From positions 744,001-808,000 of the forward strand of contig NZ_CP107902.1 of the NCBI RefSeq assembly GCF_036013935.1: DNA of 64,000 bases, given 5' to 3'. Position 1 is the first letter of the stretch. Each line of letters opens with the position of its first letter. Below are positions 8,427-16,086 of this stretch, one piece after another. A program made the position numbers and the translations under genes. Source of the DNA: Streptomyces sp. NBC_00461 (GTDB taxonomy: Bacteria > Actinomycetota > Actinomycetes > Streptomycetales > Streptomycetaceae). The notes below the pieces were generated by a model that saw nothing but the letters and a program-made list of their open reading frames with translations, did no database searches and was not told the DNA's origin.

Positions 8427-9674
8427 ATGGACAGTGGGGCAGGAGCGACCGGCGGCGGCCTGAGCAGACGCCGCTTTGTCGGCACGCTCGCGGGAGCGGC
8501 CGCGGTGACGGCACTGCCGGCACCCGCACCACCCAAGTCCGCGTCCCACGCGTCCACCCCCACGACCCCCGAGCTCGCGGCGGCCGATTCCGGCCAACCG
8601 CCCGCCGAGCGGTCCGCACCCCACCCGTCGGCGAAGCCCTCCTCCGGGCCCCACCCGCTCTACGTCGGCACCTACACCACCGTCGACGGCGGCGGCACGG
8701 GCATCGGCCTCGCCACATACGACTCGACGACCGGACGTGTCACCGGCACCGGCACCCTCACCGGCGTAGCCAACCCGTCGTACCTCGCGATCCATCCGAA
8801 CGGCCGCACGGTGTACGCGGTGAACGAGCAGGACAACGGCGCCGTGACCGGCGTACGCCTCGCCGACCGCAGGATTCTGGGCGCGCGCAGCACCGGAGGG
8901 GCGGGTCCCTGCCATCTCTCCGTGCATCCGAGCGGCCGCTGGCTGCTGAGCGCCAACTACACGTCGGGCAGTGTGGCCGTGCATCCGATCGACGACTCGG
9001 GCGCGCCGGGCGAGCGCACGGACGTGGTGACGCACTCGACTCCGTCGCCCGGCCCGGGTCAACAGGGCCCGCACGCCCACCAGTTCATCACCAGTCCGGA
9101 CGGCGGCCATGTGCTCGCCGTGGACCTGGGCACGGACACCGTCTACACGTACCGGCTCGACGAGCGCCGCGGCACGCTCACCGAGGTCTCACAGGCGCAC
9201 ACCCGGCCGGGCGCCGGCCCGCGCCACCTCACGTTCCACCCCGGCGGCCGGCACGCCTATCTGGCCAACGAGGTGGACGACACGGTCGCGGTCTGCGCGT
9301 ACGACTCCTCCACCGGCCGTCTGACGATCGGCGAGCCGCAGTCGACGGGCTCCGGCTCGGGCACCAACTACCCGGCGCAGATCCTGGTGACGGCGAACGG
9401 CTCCTACGCCTATCTCGCCAACCGCGGCCACAACAGCCTCGCCCGCTACGCCGTCGAGGCGGACGGAGCGAAACTGCGGCTGCTCGACACGGTGCCGGTG
9501 TCCGGCGACTTCCCGCGTCAGATCGCCTTCTCGCCGGACGGCACGCTGCTGTTCGCCGCGAACCAGAAGTCCGGCACTGTCAGCGTCTTCCACGTGGACG
9601 GCAAGAGTGGTGAACTGCGGCTCGCGGGCGAGCCGTTCGCCTCACCCGTCGCCGTCTGTGCGCTGCCGCTGTAG
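8427..9674 (+). CDS. Tat-exported beta-propeller lactonase (3-carboxymuconate cyclase-like)
   Basis: A 415-residue protein. The N-terminus carries a twin-arginine motif (SRRRFVG at residues 13-19) followed by an Ala-rich hydrophobic stretch, then a Ser/Pro/Thr-rich linker to about residue 70. From LYVGTYTTVDGGGTGI onward there is a seven-bladed propeller of the 6-phosphogluconolactonase (YbhE)/carboxymuconate cyclase family, with repeated blade motifs such as SYLAIHPNGRTVYAVNE and RHLTFHPGGRHAYLANE. A GGAGGT lies 6 bases before the ATG. Export by Tat suggests a periplasm-like or extracellular lactone hydrolase; the true substrate is not known. The last 33 bp overlap the convergent DUF2470 gene. 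Confidence 0.85.
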   Translation: MDSGAGATGGGLSRRRFVGTLAGAAAVTALPAPAPPKSASHASTPTTPELAAADSGQPPAERSAPHPSAKPSSGPHPLYVGTYTTVDGGGTGIGLATYDSTTGRVTGTGTLTGVANPSYLAIHPNGRTVYAVNEQDNGAVTGVRLADRRILGARSTGGAGPCHLSVHPSGRWLLSANYTSGSVAVHPIDDSGAPGERTDVVTHSTPSPGPGQQGPHAHQFITSPDGGHVLAVDLGTDTVYTYRLDERRGTLTEVSQAHTRPGAGPRHLTFHPGGRHAYLANEVDDTVAVCAYDSSTGRLTIGEPQSTGSGSGTNYPAQILVTANGSYAYLANRGHNSLARYAVEADGAKLRLLDTVPVSGDFPRQIAFSPDGTLLFAANQKSGTVSVFHVDGKSGELRLAGEPFASPVAVCALPL

Positions 9675-10367
9675 GGCGCGCGGGCAGGAGGCGGCGCCGG
9701 CCTGCGCGAGCAGGACGTGCATGCGCTCGGTGAGCTGCCCGACGTCGTCGGCGGGAGCGTGGAACGGCAGTCGTACGTCGCCGTGGGCGCAGTTGCGCTC
9801 GATACGCAGCGTCAGTCCGTGCCGGTCGACGGCGAGGGGCTGGACGCGGACCGCGCCGTGCAGGCCGGCATGGTCGACGAGCCGGGTGAGCCGTTCGACG
9901 GCGTCGGCGTGGCAGTCGGCGAGATGGGTCAGCAGGTGGGCCTCGGCGAGGGCCAGCGGGTCGGGCTCGGCCGCGGCGAACTCGTCGAGGTCGACGACCA
10001 CCGCGCCGGACGACTGCCGCAGCACGATCCTGGTGGCCCGCAACGCCAGATGGCCCTCCTCCGGGATGAAGTACCCCGCCAGCCACAACCGGGCCCGGAT
10101 CCGGCCCCGAACCGGGACGGGTGCCACGTCGGCGAACTCCAGCACGGCGTGCGGCTCTCCACGGGGCGCGCAGATCGCGGCAGCGAGCAGGGCGCTGTCC
10201 TCAGGCACGCGCAACAGAACCCGGCCCTCCTCGTCCACGCTGTGCGCACCGACGAACTCCTCGCGGCCGCCGTCCCCGGTCACCGCGCAGGACCAAGCGG
10301 CGGCGAGCACCGAGCGGGCCCGTTCGGCCGCGGCGGGCGCGACCGTCCAGCTGGGGCTGTCACTCAT
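9642..10367 (-). CDS. DUF2470 domain protein, probably iron/haem related
   Basis: A 241-residue protein whose last 90 residues match DUF2470 (LAEAHLLTHLADCHADAVERL then PLAVDRHGLTLRI), the C-terminal module of HugZ-like haem utilisation proteins. The N-terminal part resembles a split-barrel FMN-binding fold, but the call there is weak. The start at 10367 has a perfect AAGGAGGT six bases upstream. An iron box overlaps that ribosome binding site, so repression by a DmdR/IdeR-type regulator in iron-replete cells is very likely (inferred from the site). A role in haem or siderophore-iron use is the best guess. Confidence 0.75.
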   Translation of the reverse strand: MSDSPSWTVAPAAAERARSVLAAAWSCAVTGDGGREEFVGAHSVDEEGRVLLRVPEDSALLAAAICAPRGEPHAVLEFADVAPVPVRGRIRARLWLAGYFIPEEGHLALRATRIVLRQSSGAVVVDLDEFAAAEPDPLALAEAHLLTHLADCHADAVERLTRLVDHAGLHGAVRVQPLAVDRHGLTLRIERNCAHGDVRLPFHAPADDVGQLTERMHVLLAQAGAASCPRALQRQRTDGDG

Positions 10368-10378
10368 CCCAAACCTCC

Positions 10379-10397
10379 TTAGGTAAGCCTTGCCTAA
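10379..10397 (-). promoter_or_regulatory. Iron box (DmdR1/IdeR-type operator)
   Basis: On the minus strand the 19-mer TTAGGCAAGGCTTACCTAA matches the streptomycete iron-box consensus TTAGGTTAGGCTCACCTAA at 16 of 19 positions. It lies 12 bp upstream of the DUF2470 start and overlaps the ribosome binding site, a position where bound repressor would block expression. Confidence 0.85.
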
Positions 10398-10451
10398 CCT
10401 ATCGAAGATCGGGGTGCAGGCCAACCATGGGGTCGCGGAAACGAGCGCGCT

Positions 10452-11060
10452 TCAGGGCGCGATGGCACCCAGCAGCGTCCGGGCGCACAGATCCCGCACC
10501 TGTTCCCGGGTCAGGTCCGAACCTCGCAGCCACTCCAGACAGACGGCCGTGGTGAAGGCCAGCCAGCCGCGGACGGCCAGCTGGAGGTCGGGGCGCTGCT
10601 GTGCGAGAAGGCCCAGTTCGGGATCGGCGGCGAGGGTCGCCAGGATCTGCCGTTCCTGCGCGGCCACCGCCAACTGGTAGACCCTGCGGACGGCCTGGTC
10701 CCCCGCCGCGTCCGCACGATGGAACGCGCGGAAGCCGTGCGCGTGGGCATGGACGTACTCCAGGAAGGTGTCGAGACCGGCGGCCAGTTGCTCACGTGCC
10801 GGGACCCCGGGCACGGCCGCCGTCATCCGCAGCATCCGCTCGCTCTCGCGCTCGACGACCGCCGCGAAGAAGTCCCGCTTGGTCGGGAAGTAGTGGTACA
10901 GCAGTCCGCGCGAGACACCGGCGATCTCGGCGACCTGCTCGATCCACACCTCGTCGTAGGGACTCTCCGAGAACAGCCGCGCCCCCACCGACAGCAACTG
11001 CTCCCTGCGCTCCTCGGTGCTGAGCCGACGCCGTGTGCGCCCGCCCTGGTTCGCGGCCAT
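10452..11060 (-). CDS. TetR family transcriptional regulator
   Basis: A 202-residue TetR/AcrR-type regulator. The N-terminal helix-turn-helix runs from REQLLSVGARLFSESPYDEV to VSRGLLYHYFPTKRDFFAAV (residues 19-66). The C-terminal ligand domain is helical and not diagnostic. It is divergent from the P450 gene with a 118-bp spacer carrying an inverted repeat, the usual layout for a local repressor and its target. The ligand is unknown. Confidence 0.9.
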   Translation of the reverse strand: MAANQGGRTRRRLSTEERREQLLSVGARLFSESPYDEVWIEQVAEIAGVSRGLLYHYFPTKRDFFAAVVERESERMLRMTAAVPGVPAREQLAAGLDTFLEYVHAHAHGFRAFHRADAAGDQAVRRVYQLAVAAQERQILATLAADPELGLLAQQRPDLQLAVRGWLAFTTAVCLEWLRGSDLTREQVRDLCARTLLGAIAP

Positions 11061-11077
11061 CCCAGCACTTTACTTGA

Positions 11078-11093
11078 CGTCGGTTCAACGACG
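11078..11093. promoter_or_regulatory. Candidate TetR operator
   Basis: CGTCG-GTTCAA-CGACG is a perfect 5-bp-arm inverted repeat 18 bp upstream of the TetR start and 85 bp upstream of the P450 start. Location supports a shared operator; the sequence alone is short. Confidence 0.4.
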
Positions 11094-11178
11094 GGACCAG
11101 ACTGGGGATCGCTATTGAACCCATGTACAACAGGTGCACGACAGCTCAACCTGCCGCTGATTCAAGGGAGATCGCGTC

Positions 11179-12747
11179 ATGGCGCAGACGACGTCAGGGG
11201 CCGGACCGGCGACGGAGGCCGCGCTTCCCAGAGGCTTCCGTGGCGCCGAGCTGGGCTGGCCCGAGCTGCACCGCATCCCGCATCCCCCGCACCGGCTCCC
11301 CCTGCTCGGCGATGTGATCGGCGCCGACCGGCGCACGCCCGTCCAGGACTCCATGCGCCACGCCCGGCAGCTGGGGCCGGTCTTCCGGCGCAAGGCGTTC
11401 GGCAAGGAGTTCGTGTTCGTGTGGGGCGCCGGGCCGGCGGCCGACCTGGCGGACGAGTCGCGCTTCGCCAAGCACGTAGGCCTCGGGGTCGCCAATCTGC
11501 GGCCGGTCGTCGGGGACGCGCTGTTCACGGCGTACAACCACGAGCCCAACTGGCAGCTGGCGCACGACGTCCTGGCCCCGGGTTTCAGCCGGGAGGCCAT
11601 GGAGGGCTACCACCCGATGATGCTGGCGGTGGCCGAGCGCCTCACCGACCACTGGGACCGCGAACTGACCGCGGGCCGGGCGGTGGACGTGCCGGGCGAC
11701 ATGACCAAGCTGACGCTGGAGACGATCGCGCGCACCGGGTTCGGGCACGACTTCGGGTCCTTCGAGCGCTCCCGGCCGCATCCGTTCGTGTCCGCGATGG
11801 TGGGCACCCTGTCGTACGCCCAGCGCCTGAACACGGTGCCGGCACCGCTGGCCCCGTATCTGCTGCGCCGGGCCTCGCGCCGCAACGAGGCCGACATGAC
11901 CTATCTCAACCGCACGGTCGACGACCTGGTCCTGGCGCGCCGGGCCTCGGACGGGGGTGGGGACGGGGACCTGCTGGACCGGATGCTGGAGACGGCCCAC
12001 CCGCGGACCGGTGAGCGGCTGTCGGCCGAGAACGTGCGCCGCCAGGTCATCACCTTCCTGGTGGCCGGCCACGAGACGACCTCGGGCGCGCTCTCCTTCG
12101 CCCTGCACTACCTCTCCCGGCATCCCGAGATCGCCGCCCGCGCCAGGGCCGAGGTGGACGCGGTCTGGGGCGACACCGCGGTGCCCGGCTACGACCAGGT
12201 GGCCAAGCTGCGGTATGTGCGCCGGGTGCTGGACGAGGCGCTGCGGCTGTGGCCGACGGCGCCGGCCTTCGCACGGGAGGCCCGCGCGGACACCGTGCTG
12301 GCCGGGGACCATCCGATGAAGCGGGGCGCGTGGGCGCTGGTCCTGACGATGATGCTGCACCGCGACCCCGAGGTGTGGGGCATCGACCCGGAGCGGTTCG
12401 ACCCGGACCGCTTCGATCCGAAGGCCGTACGGGCCCGCGCGCCGCACACCTTCAAGCCGTTCGGGACGGGGGCGCGGGCGTGCATCGGGCGGCAGTTCGC
12501 CCTGCACGAGGCGACGCTGGTGCTGGGACTGCTGTTGCGCCGCTACGATCTGCGGCCCGATCCGGACTACCGCCTGCGGGTCACCGAGCGGCTCACGCTG
12601 ATGCCCGAGGGACTGCGGCTGCACCTGGAGCGGCGCCCGGTCCCGGCCGGTGCCGACGCCGCGGCGACCTCCGCGACGGCCTCCGCAGCAGCCGTCGACG
12701 AGGCTCCCTCAGGCCCGCGCTGTCCAGTGCACGGGGCGGGTGACTGA
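11179..12747 (+). CDS. Cytochrome P450, CYP102-like haem domain without reductase
   Basis: A 522-residue P450 that resembles the haem domain of the CYP102 (fatty acid hydroxylase, BM3) family. The I-helix oxygen-activation motif is AGHETTS (about residue 296), the ExxR motif is EALR (about 354), and the haem cysteine is in FGTGARACIGRQFALHE (about 434). No FMN/FAD reductase domain is fused, so external electron partners are required; similar stand-alone CYP102B-like proteins are known from Streptomyces. The C-terminus extends about 40 residues past the usual end and finishes with CPVHGAGD. AGGGAG lies upstream of the ATG. It is likely controlled by the divergent TetR gene. A role in fatty acid or lipid hydroxylation is inferred. 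Confidence 0.85.
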   Translation: MAQTTSGAGPATEAALPRGFRGAELGWPELHRIPHPPHRLPLLGDVIGADRRTPVQDSMRHARQLGPVFRRKAFGKEFVFVWGAGPAADLADESRFAKHVGLGVANLRPVVGDALFTAYNHEPNWQLAHDVLAPGFSREAMEGYHPMMLAVAERLTDHWDRELTAGRAVDVPGDMTKLTLETIARTGFGHDFGSFERSRPHPFVSAMVGTLSYAQRLNTVPAPLAPYLLRRASRRNEADMTYLNRTVDDLVLARRASDGGGDGDLLDRMLETAHPRTGERLSAENVRRQVITFLVAGHETTSGALSFALHYLSRHPEIAARARAEVDAVWGDTAVPGYDQVAKLRYVRRVLDEALRLWPTAPAFAREARADTVLAGDHPMKRGAWALVLTMMLHRDPEVWGIDPERFDPDRFDPKAVRARAPHTFKPFGTGARACIGRQFALHEATLVLGLLLRRYDLRPDPDYRLRVTERLTLMPEGLRLHLERRPVPAGADAAATSATASAAAVDEAPSGPRCPVHGAGD

Positions 12748-13539
12748 GTCCGGCAGCCGGGTGCCCGCGCTGCCGCGGGCGGCGTTGAGCTGGGGCTGGG
12801 TGAGGAAGAAGGCGCCGGTCAGGTCGGCGTCGGTGAGATCGGCGTCGCGCAGGTCCGCACCGATCATGTCCGCTTCGCGCAGGTCGGCGCCGGTCAGGTC
12901 GGCGGCTATGAGGTAGGCGCCGCGAAGGTTCGCACCGCGCAGGTCGGCTCCCTTGAGGCGGGCGCCCATCAGATCGGCGCCGCGGCGGTCCTTCCTGCGG
13001 CCTCGGGTGCCCGCCCGCACCAGCTCGCTGGTCTTCAGCAGGAGCACGTTGACCTCCTGCCGGTGCGCGGGCACGTCCAACGCGGCCAGCTGCTCGGGAG
13101 TGCCACGGGTGAGGTCCTCGGTCTTCTCCAGGGCGCGGCGCAGCTCGGCGTGGACCGGGCGGGCCGGGGGCAGGGCGAGGGCCTCGGTGAGATACCAGAG
13201 CAATTCGTGCAGCTGCCGTACGACCGGGAAGACGTCGAACATGCGCCGGGCGTCCTTCGCCGGGCCCGTGCGCCAGTCCTGCCCGCCGAAGGTGACCTGC
13301 GAGACCTTCTGTCCCGCGCCGAAGCAGTCGTAGACCGTGCAGCCGGTGAAGCCCTTGTCCCGCAGCCGGGCGTGGATGCCGCAGCGGTGGTCCCCCCGCA
13401 GGTTCGGACAGGGCTTGCCTGCCTGCTTGTCGATCGCGAAGTCGGCGGAGGCGGCGAAGGGCAGGGCGACACAGCACAGCCCGAAGCAGCTCTCGCAGTC
13501 GCCGCGCAGGCCGGCACGGTCGGCTATGTGATCTGGCAT
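12709..13539 (-). CDS. Pentapeptide repeat protein with N-terminal cysteine cluster
   Basis: A 276-residue protein with two parts. The N-terminal 70 residues contain CESCFGLCC, then GKPCPNL and HRCGIH, then CTVYDC. This spacing resembles the YkgJ-type metal or Fe-S binding cysteine cluster. The C-terminal part (about residues 184-245) is a right-handed quadrilateral pentapeptide repeat with A(D/N)L in almost every coil (for example ADLRGANLRGAYLIAADL). Pentapeptide proteins can mimic DNA and protect gyrase, but no such role is shown here. The gene overlaps the P450 3' end by 39 bp in convergent orientation. Confidence 0.8.
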   Translation of the reverse strand: MPDHIADRAGLRGDCESCFGLCCVALPFAASADFAIDKQAGKPCPNLRGDHRCGIHARLRDKGFTGCTVYDCFGAGQKVSQVTFGGQDWRTGPAKDARRMFDVFPVVRQLHELLWYLTEALALPPARPVHAELRRALEKTEDLTRGTPEQLAALDVPAHRQEVNVLLLKTSELVRAGTRGRRKDRRGADLMGARLKGADLRGANLRGAYLIAADLTGADLREADMIGADLRDADLTDADLTGAFFLTQPQLNAARGSAGTRLPDSVTRPVHWTARA

Positions 13540-13596
13540 GCGGCCCAGCCTATCGAGGTACGGCAGACCGCCTGTCCGGCGGGGATCACCGGCTGC

Positions 13597-14397
13597 TCAG
13601 GCCGAGAGGAGGGCCCGCTCCCACTGGTCTGCCCGCTGCTCGATGTACTCGGCGTCACCTCGCCAGGCGTCGCCGTGGCCCTGGGCCCACAGGGTCGTCC
13701 AGGGCTGAACGCCCTGGGCGGACTGGTCGCGCAGGAAGTCGTGCATGGCGCGGGTGCGGCGGCCCAGCATCGGCACGAGGGCGCGGCGCTCGGCCTCGTC
13801 CAGCCCGTATGCGTCTGCGAAGACGCGCAGCCGGTCGGCGGCGTCGGGGCTCTGCCAGTCGGGGTGTGCGGACAGCGGCACGAAGCCACGGATGGCGTAG
13901 GCGACGTCCCACAGGCGGGAGCCGGGGGCGGCGGTGTCCCAGTCGATCAGAGACAACTCGTCCCCCTCCGCGACCACGAGGTTCCACGGCGCCAGGTCCT
14001 GATGGGCGATGATGTCGGCTCCCTCCGCGGGGACGAGCACCTGCCAGCACGCGTCGGACGGCGGAGTGAAGTCCTGTACGGCATCGTGGAGATCCCGGAC
14101 CAGACGGGCCACTCGGGCCAGCTGCTTTCGGGGTTCCACCAGGGCGAAACGGTCCGGCCAGATCACCTCGCCCGGCATGAAGGTCAGCACCTCGCGGCCC
14201 TGTTCGTCGATCCCCAGGGGGCGGGGGGCGGCACGGAAGCCGGCCTCGTGCAGGTGGGTGAGCAGCGCGTGCACCGCCGGTGTCCAGGGACCCGCGGGCC
14301 GCCGGACGGTGTCGCCGACGCGGACGACGCCTGCGCTGACGTTGCCACCCGACAGCGGCTGCTCCTCCTCGTGTGCCGGTTTCTCCTCAACTCCCAT
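13597..14397 (-). CDS. Aminoglycoside phosphotransferase-like kinase
   Basis: A protein of about 266 residues of the APH/choline kinase fold. The Brenner motif with the catalytic aspartate is HQDLAPWNL (near residue 152), and the metal-binding aspartate lies in LIDWDTA (near residue 170). The N-terminal lobe is short (SGGNVSAGVVRVGDTVRRP). Such proteins are often annotated as resistance enzymes, but many phosphorylate small metabolites; the substrate is unknown. The start at 14397 lies inside one arm of a large inverted repeat and lacks a Shine-Dalgarno sequence, so a leaderless message is likely. It is divergent from the HTH-ClpN gene with only 50 bp between the start codons. Confidence 0.8.
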   Translation of the reverse strand: MGVEEKPAHEEEQPLSGGNVSAGVVRVGDTVRRPAGPWTPAVHALLTHLHEAGFRAAPRPLGIDEQGREVLTFMPGEVIWPDRFALVEPRKQLARVARLVRDLHDAVQDFTPPSDACWQVLVPAEGADIIAHQDLAPWNLVVAEGDELSLIDWDTAAPGSRLWDVAYAIRGFVPLSAHPDWQSPDAADRLRVFADAYGLDEAERRALVPMLGRRTRAMHDFLRDQSAQGVQPWTTLWAQGHGDAWRGDAEYIEQRADQWERALLSA

Positions 14398-14450
14398 GAG
14401 GGCAAGTGCACGTTGACAAATCCGCTTTGTCAAGGCGCACTTGCCTCATG
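14395..14450. promoter_or_regulatory. Near-perfect 56-bp inverted repeat joining two start codons
   Basis: The core TTGACAAA-N5-TTTGTCAA lies at 14413-14433. The arms GCAAGTGC (14402-14409) and GCACTTGC (14437-14444) flank it symmetrically, and the outer CATGAG and CTCATG contain the two divergent ATGs. Each TTGACA could be a -35 hexamer for the gene on its side, placing both transcription starts near the start codons. The arrangement predicts coordinate repression or activation of both genes by one dimeric protein. Confidence 0.7.
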
Positions 14451-15167
14451 ACGCTTCCCGATCTGGACGACCTCATCGCCGAAGTGGACCGCACCTGTGC
14501 CACCGCCCACCGCCCCGGCGGCCAGGATGAACAGCCCGACTGGCTGGCCCTGTTGACCGTCGCCGCCCGGATATCGGGACGGCTCCAGGCCCTGGCCGAC
14601 GACCTGGTCGAGGACTACGTCGAGCACTGCCGGATGCACGGCTCATCATGGACGGACGTCGGTGCCGCCCTGGGGGTGACCCGGCAGGCGGTGCAGCAGC
14701 GCTTCCAGGCACCCCACAAGCGCTACGCCCCCGAGACGATGACCGAGGACCTGCGGCAGGCCATGGTCCACGTCAAGGAGGCCGCCGTGCGACACCACAA
14801 CAACTACATCGGCACGGAGCACCTGTTGTGGGGGCTGACCGCGCGGGACAACAGCGCCACCCGTCTGCTGCGGGCGTCGGGTGTCTCGCCCGATGCCGTG
14901 CACCGCGCCGTCGGCGACCGGTTCGGCTTGGGCGCCTCCCGGGCTGCCGAGCGGATCGCATGGACTCCCTACTCCCGCAAGGCGCTCGCCCTCGCCGAGG
15001 CGCGCGCCGAGCGGACCGGCTCCCAGCTCATCGACTGCGCCGACCTGCTCATCGGCCTCGCGCAGGTGGGTCGCGGAGTCGCGGCAGCGGTGCTCACGGA
15101 GAGCGGCGCGGACCTGGGCACGGCGGGCTCGGGTCCGGATCCGGGTCCGGGTCCGGTGCTGGGTTAG
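14448..15167 (+). CDS. HTH - Clp N-terminal (R) domain regulatory protein
   Basis: A 239-residue protein. Residues 55-90 carry a helix-turn-helix (SSWTDVGAALGVTRQAVQQRF). Residues 95-215 carry two Clp N-terminal repeats (AVRHHNNYIGTEHLLWGL and SRKALALAEARAERTGSQLI) like the ClpA/ClpC R domain that recognises substrates or adaptors. There is no AAA+ ATPase domain. A DNA-binding module fused to a Clp substrate-recognition fold suggests a regulator whose activity or stability may be sensed through protein quality control (inferred). The C-terminus ends in a Gly/Pro/Asp tail. It is divergent from the kinase gene and starts inside the shared palindrome, apparently leaderless. Confidence 0.8.
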   Translation: MTLPDLDDLIAEVDRTCATAHRPGGQDEQPDWLALLTVAARISGRLQALADDLVEDYVEHCRMHGSSWTDVGAALGVTRQAVQQRFQAPHKRYAPETMTEDLRQAMVHVKEAAVRHHNNYIGTEHLLWGLTARDNSATRLLRASGVSPDAVHRAVGDRFGLGASRAAERIAWTPYSRKALALAEARAERTGSQLIDCADLLIGLAQVGRGVAAAVLTESGADLGTAGSGPDPGPGPVLG

Positions 15168-15658
15168 CCGTCCGCGCGGGCAACGTCCTCGACCGCCCTG
15201 ACCTCCTCGGTCAGCTTCGCGATCCGGGCCCGCTTCGCCCTGATCCCGCGCTCGATGAGCCGCAGATGGGTCGGCGACACGGGGACCGTGGCCTCGAACT
15301 GCTCCAACCGCCGCCGCTCCACGGCGAGTTCGGTCCTGAGCCGGGAGGCGGGGTCCGGGGGCGGGGGTGGATTGCGGCCGTTGAAGACCACGTTGCACTT
15401 GGGTCGCTCGGCGAAGACGGCCTCACGTTCGGCGGCCTCGGGGTCATCCGGATAGTCGATCCGTATCGCGATGACACTGGGCCCCCACGGCTGCTCCCGC
15501 AGATGTGTCCGCACGCGCGTGAGGGGCGAGACGGAGATCCCGACATAGAGAAGCCCCTCGACACCGTGCAGCCGGTACAGCGCCGTCCGGCCCCGGGTGT
15601 ACAGGCTGCCCTCCTCGTCGAACAGGCCGCGCAGGAACTGCGCGTCGACGTCGCCCAT
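15164..15658 (-). CDS. GIY-YIG-type nuclease domain protein
   Basis: A protein of about 164 residues. The GIY-YIG-like core is ALYRLHGVEGLLYVGIS followed by RVRTHLREQPW (residues 24-55), where the two beta strands and the catalytic arginine region can be recognised. A basic, helical C-terminus of about 70 residues looks like a coiled coil (RTELAVERRRLEQFE and RAKRARIAKLTEEV). Family members cut DNA in repair or mobile-element contexts; this one has no such neighbour. The start at 15658 is preferred over 15712. It overlaps the ClpN gene stop by 4 bp, tail to tail. Confidence 0.7.
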   Translation of the reverse strand: MGDVDAQFLRGLFDEEGSLYTRGRTALYRLHGVEGLLYVGISVSPLTRVRTHLREQPWGPSVIAIRIDYPDDPEAAEREAVFAERPKCNVVFNGRNPPPPPDPASRLRTELAVERRRLEQFEATVPVSPTHLRLIERGIRAKRARIAKLTEEVRAVEDVARADG

Positions 15659-15850
15659 GTCGCCGCCCCCCTCACTCGTCCCTGTCCTCACGCTCCCACG
15701 CGGGTCTGACATCGACGGCTGCGGAACCAGATCTCACCGATGAGTTTCCGGCCGTGTGGGGGTCTGCTCATACAACGGAAAACAAGCTCGGGTACCACAG
15801 AGACAAGCCCCACTCAAGGCGGGAGCCCGGACGGATCGAGGAGACAGATC

Positions 15851-16051
15851 ATGTGCAGCCACCGGCCTTCGTGCCCCACCGCAGACAGCCCGGAACACCA
15901 CCTGGCAGTGATCGTGTCGGCCCACCCCGAACAGGGCTGGAGCCTGCTGTGCAACGGGACGATCGTGTTCGACGACTCCGGTGAACTGCTGCCGGACGGT
16001 CGCGTCGTGAACCCGCACCGCGCCCTGGGCCCGCTGGCCGTCGCCGCCTGA
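15851..16051 (+). CDS. DUF5999 small protein
   Basis: A 66-residue protein that I recognise as the DUF5999 family found widely in Streptomyces. It starts MCSHRPSCPTADSPEH, has the core HPEQGWSLLCNGTIVFDDSG, and ends in ELLPDGRVV. Three cysteines are present, two of them in the N-terminal C-X5-C. Function is unknown. ATG at 15851 has GGAG 8-9 bases upstream; in-frame earlier starts are not supported by the family length. Confidence 0.8.
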   Translation: MCSHRPSCPTADSPEHHLAVIVSAHPEQGWSLLCNGTIVFDDSGELLPDGRVVNPHRALGPLAVAA

Positions 16052-16086
16052 TCCCCGGCCGCCGACGGGCCCGATGAGGCGCCGGG

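Noticed and set aside
13597..14397. Reading the APH-like gene as an aminoglycoside resistance determinant
   Set aside because: The fold is clear but the sequence lacks features of known resistance enzymes, and its neighbour suggests a housekeeping or regulatory role.
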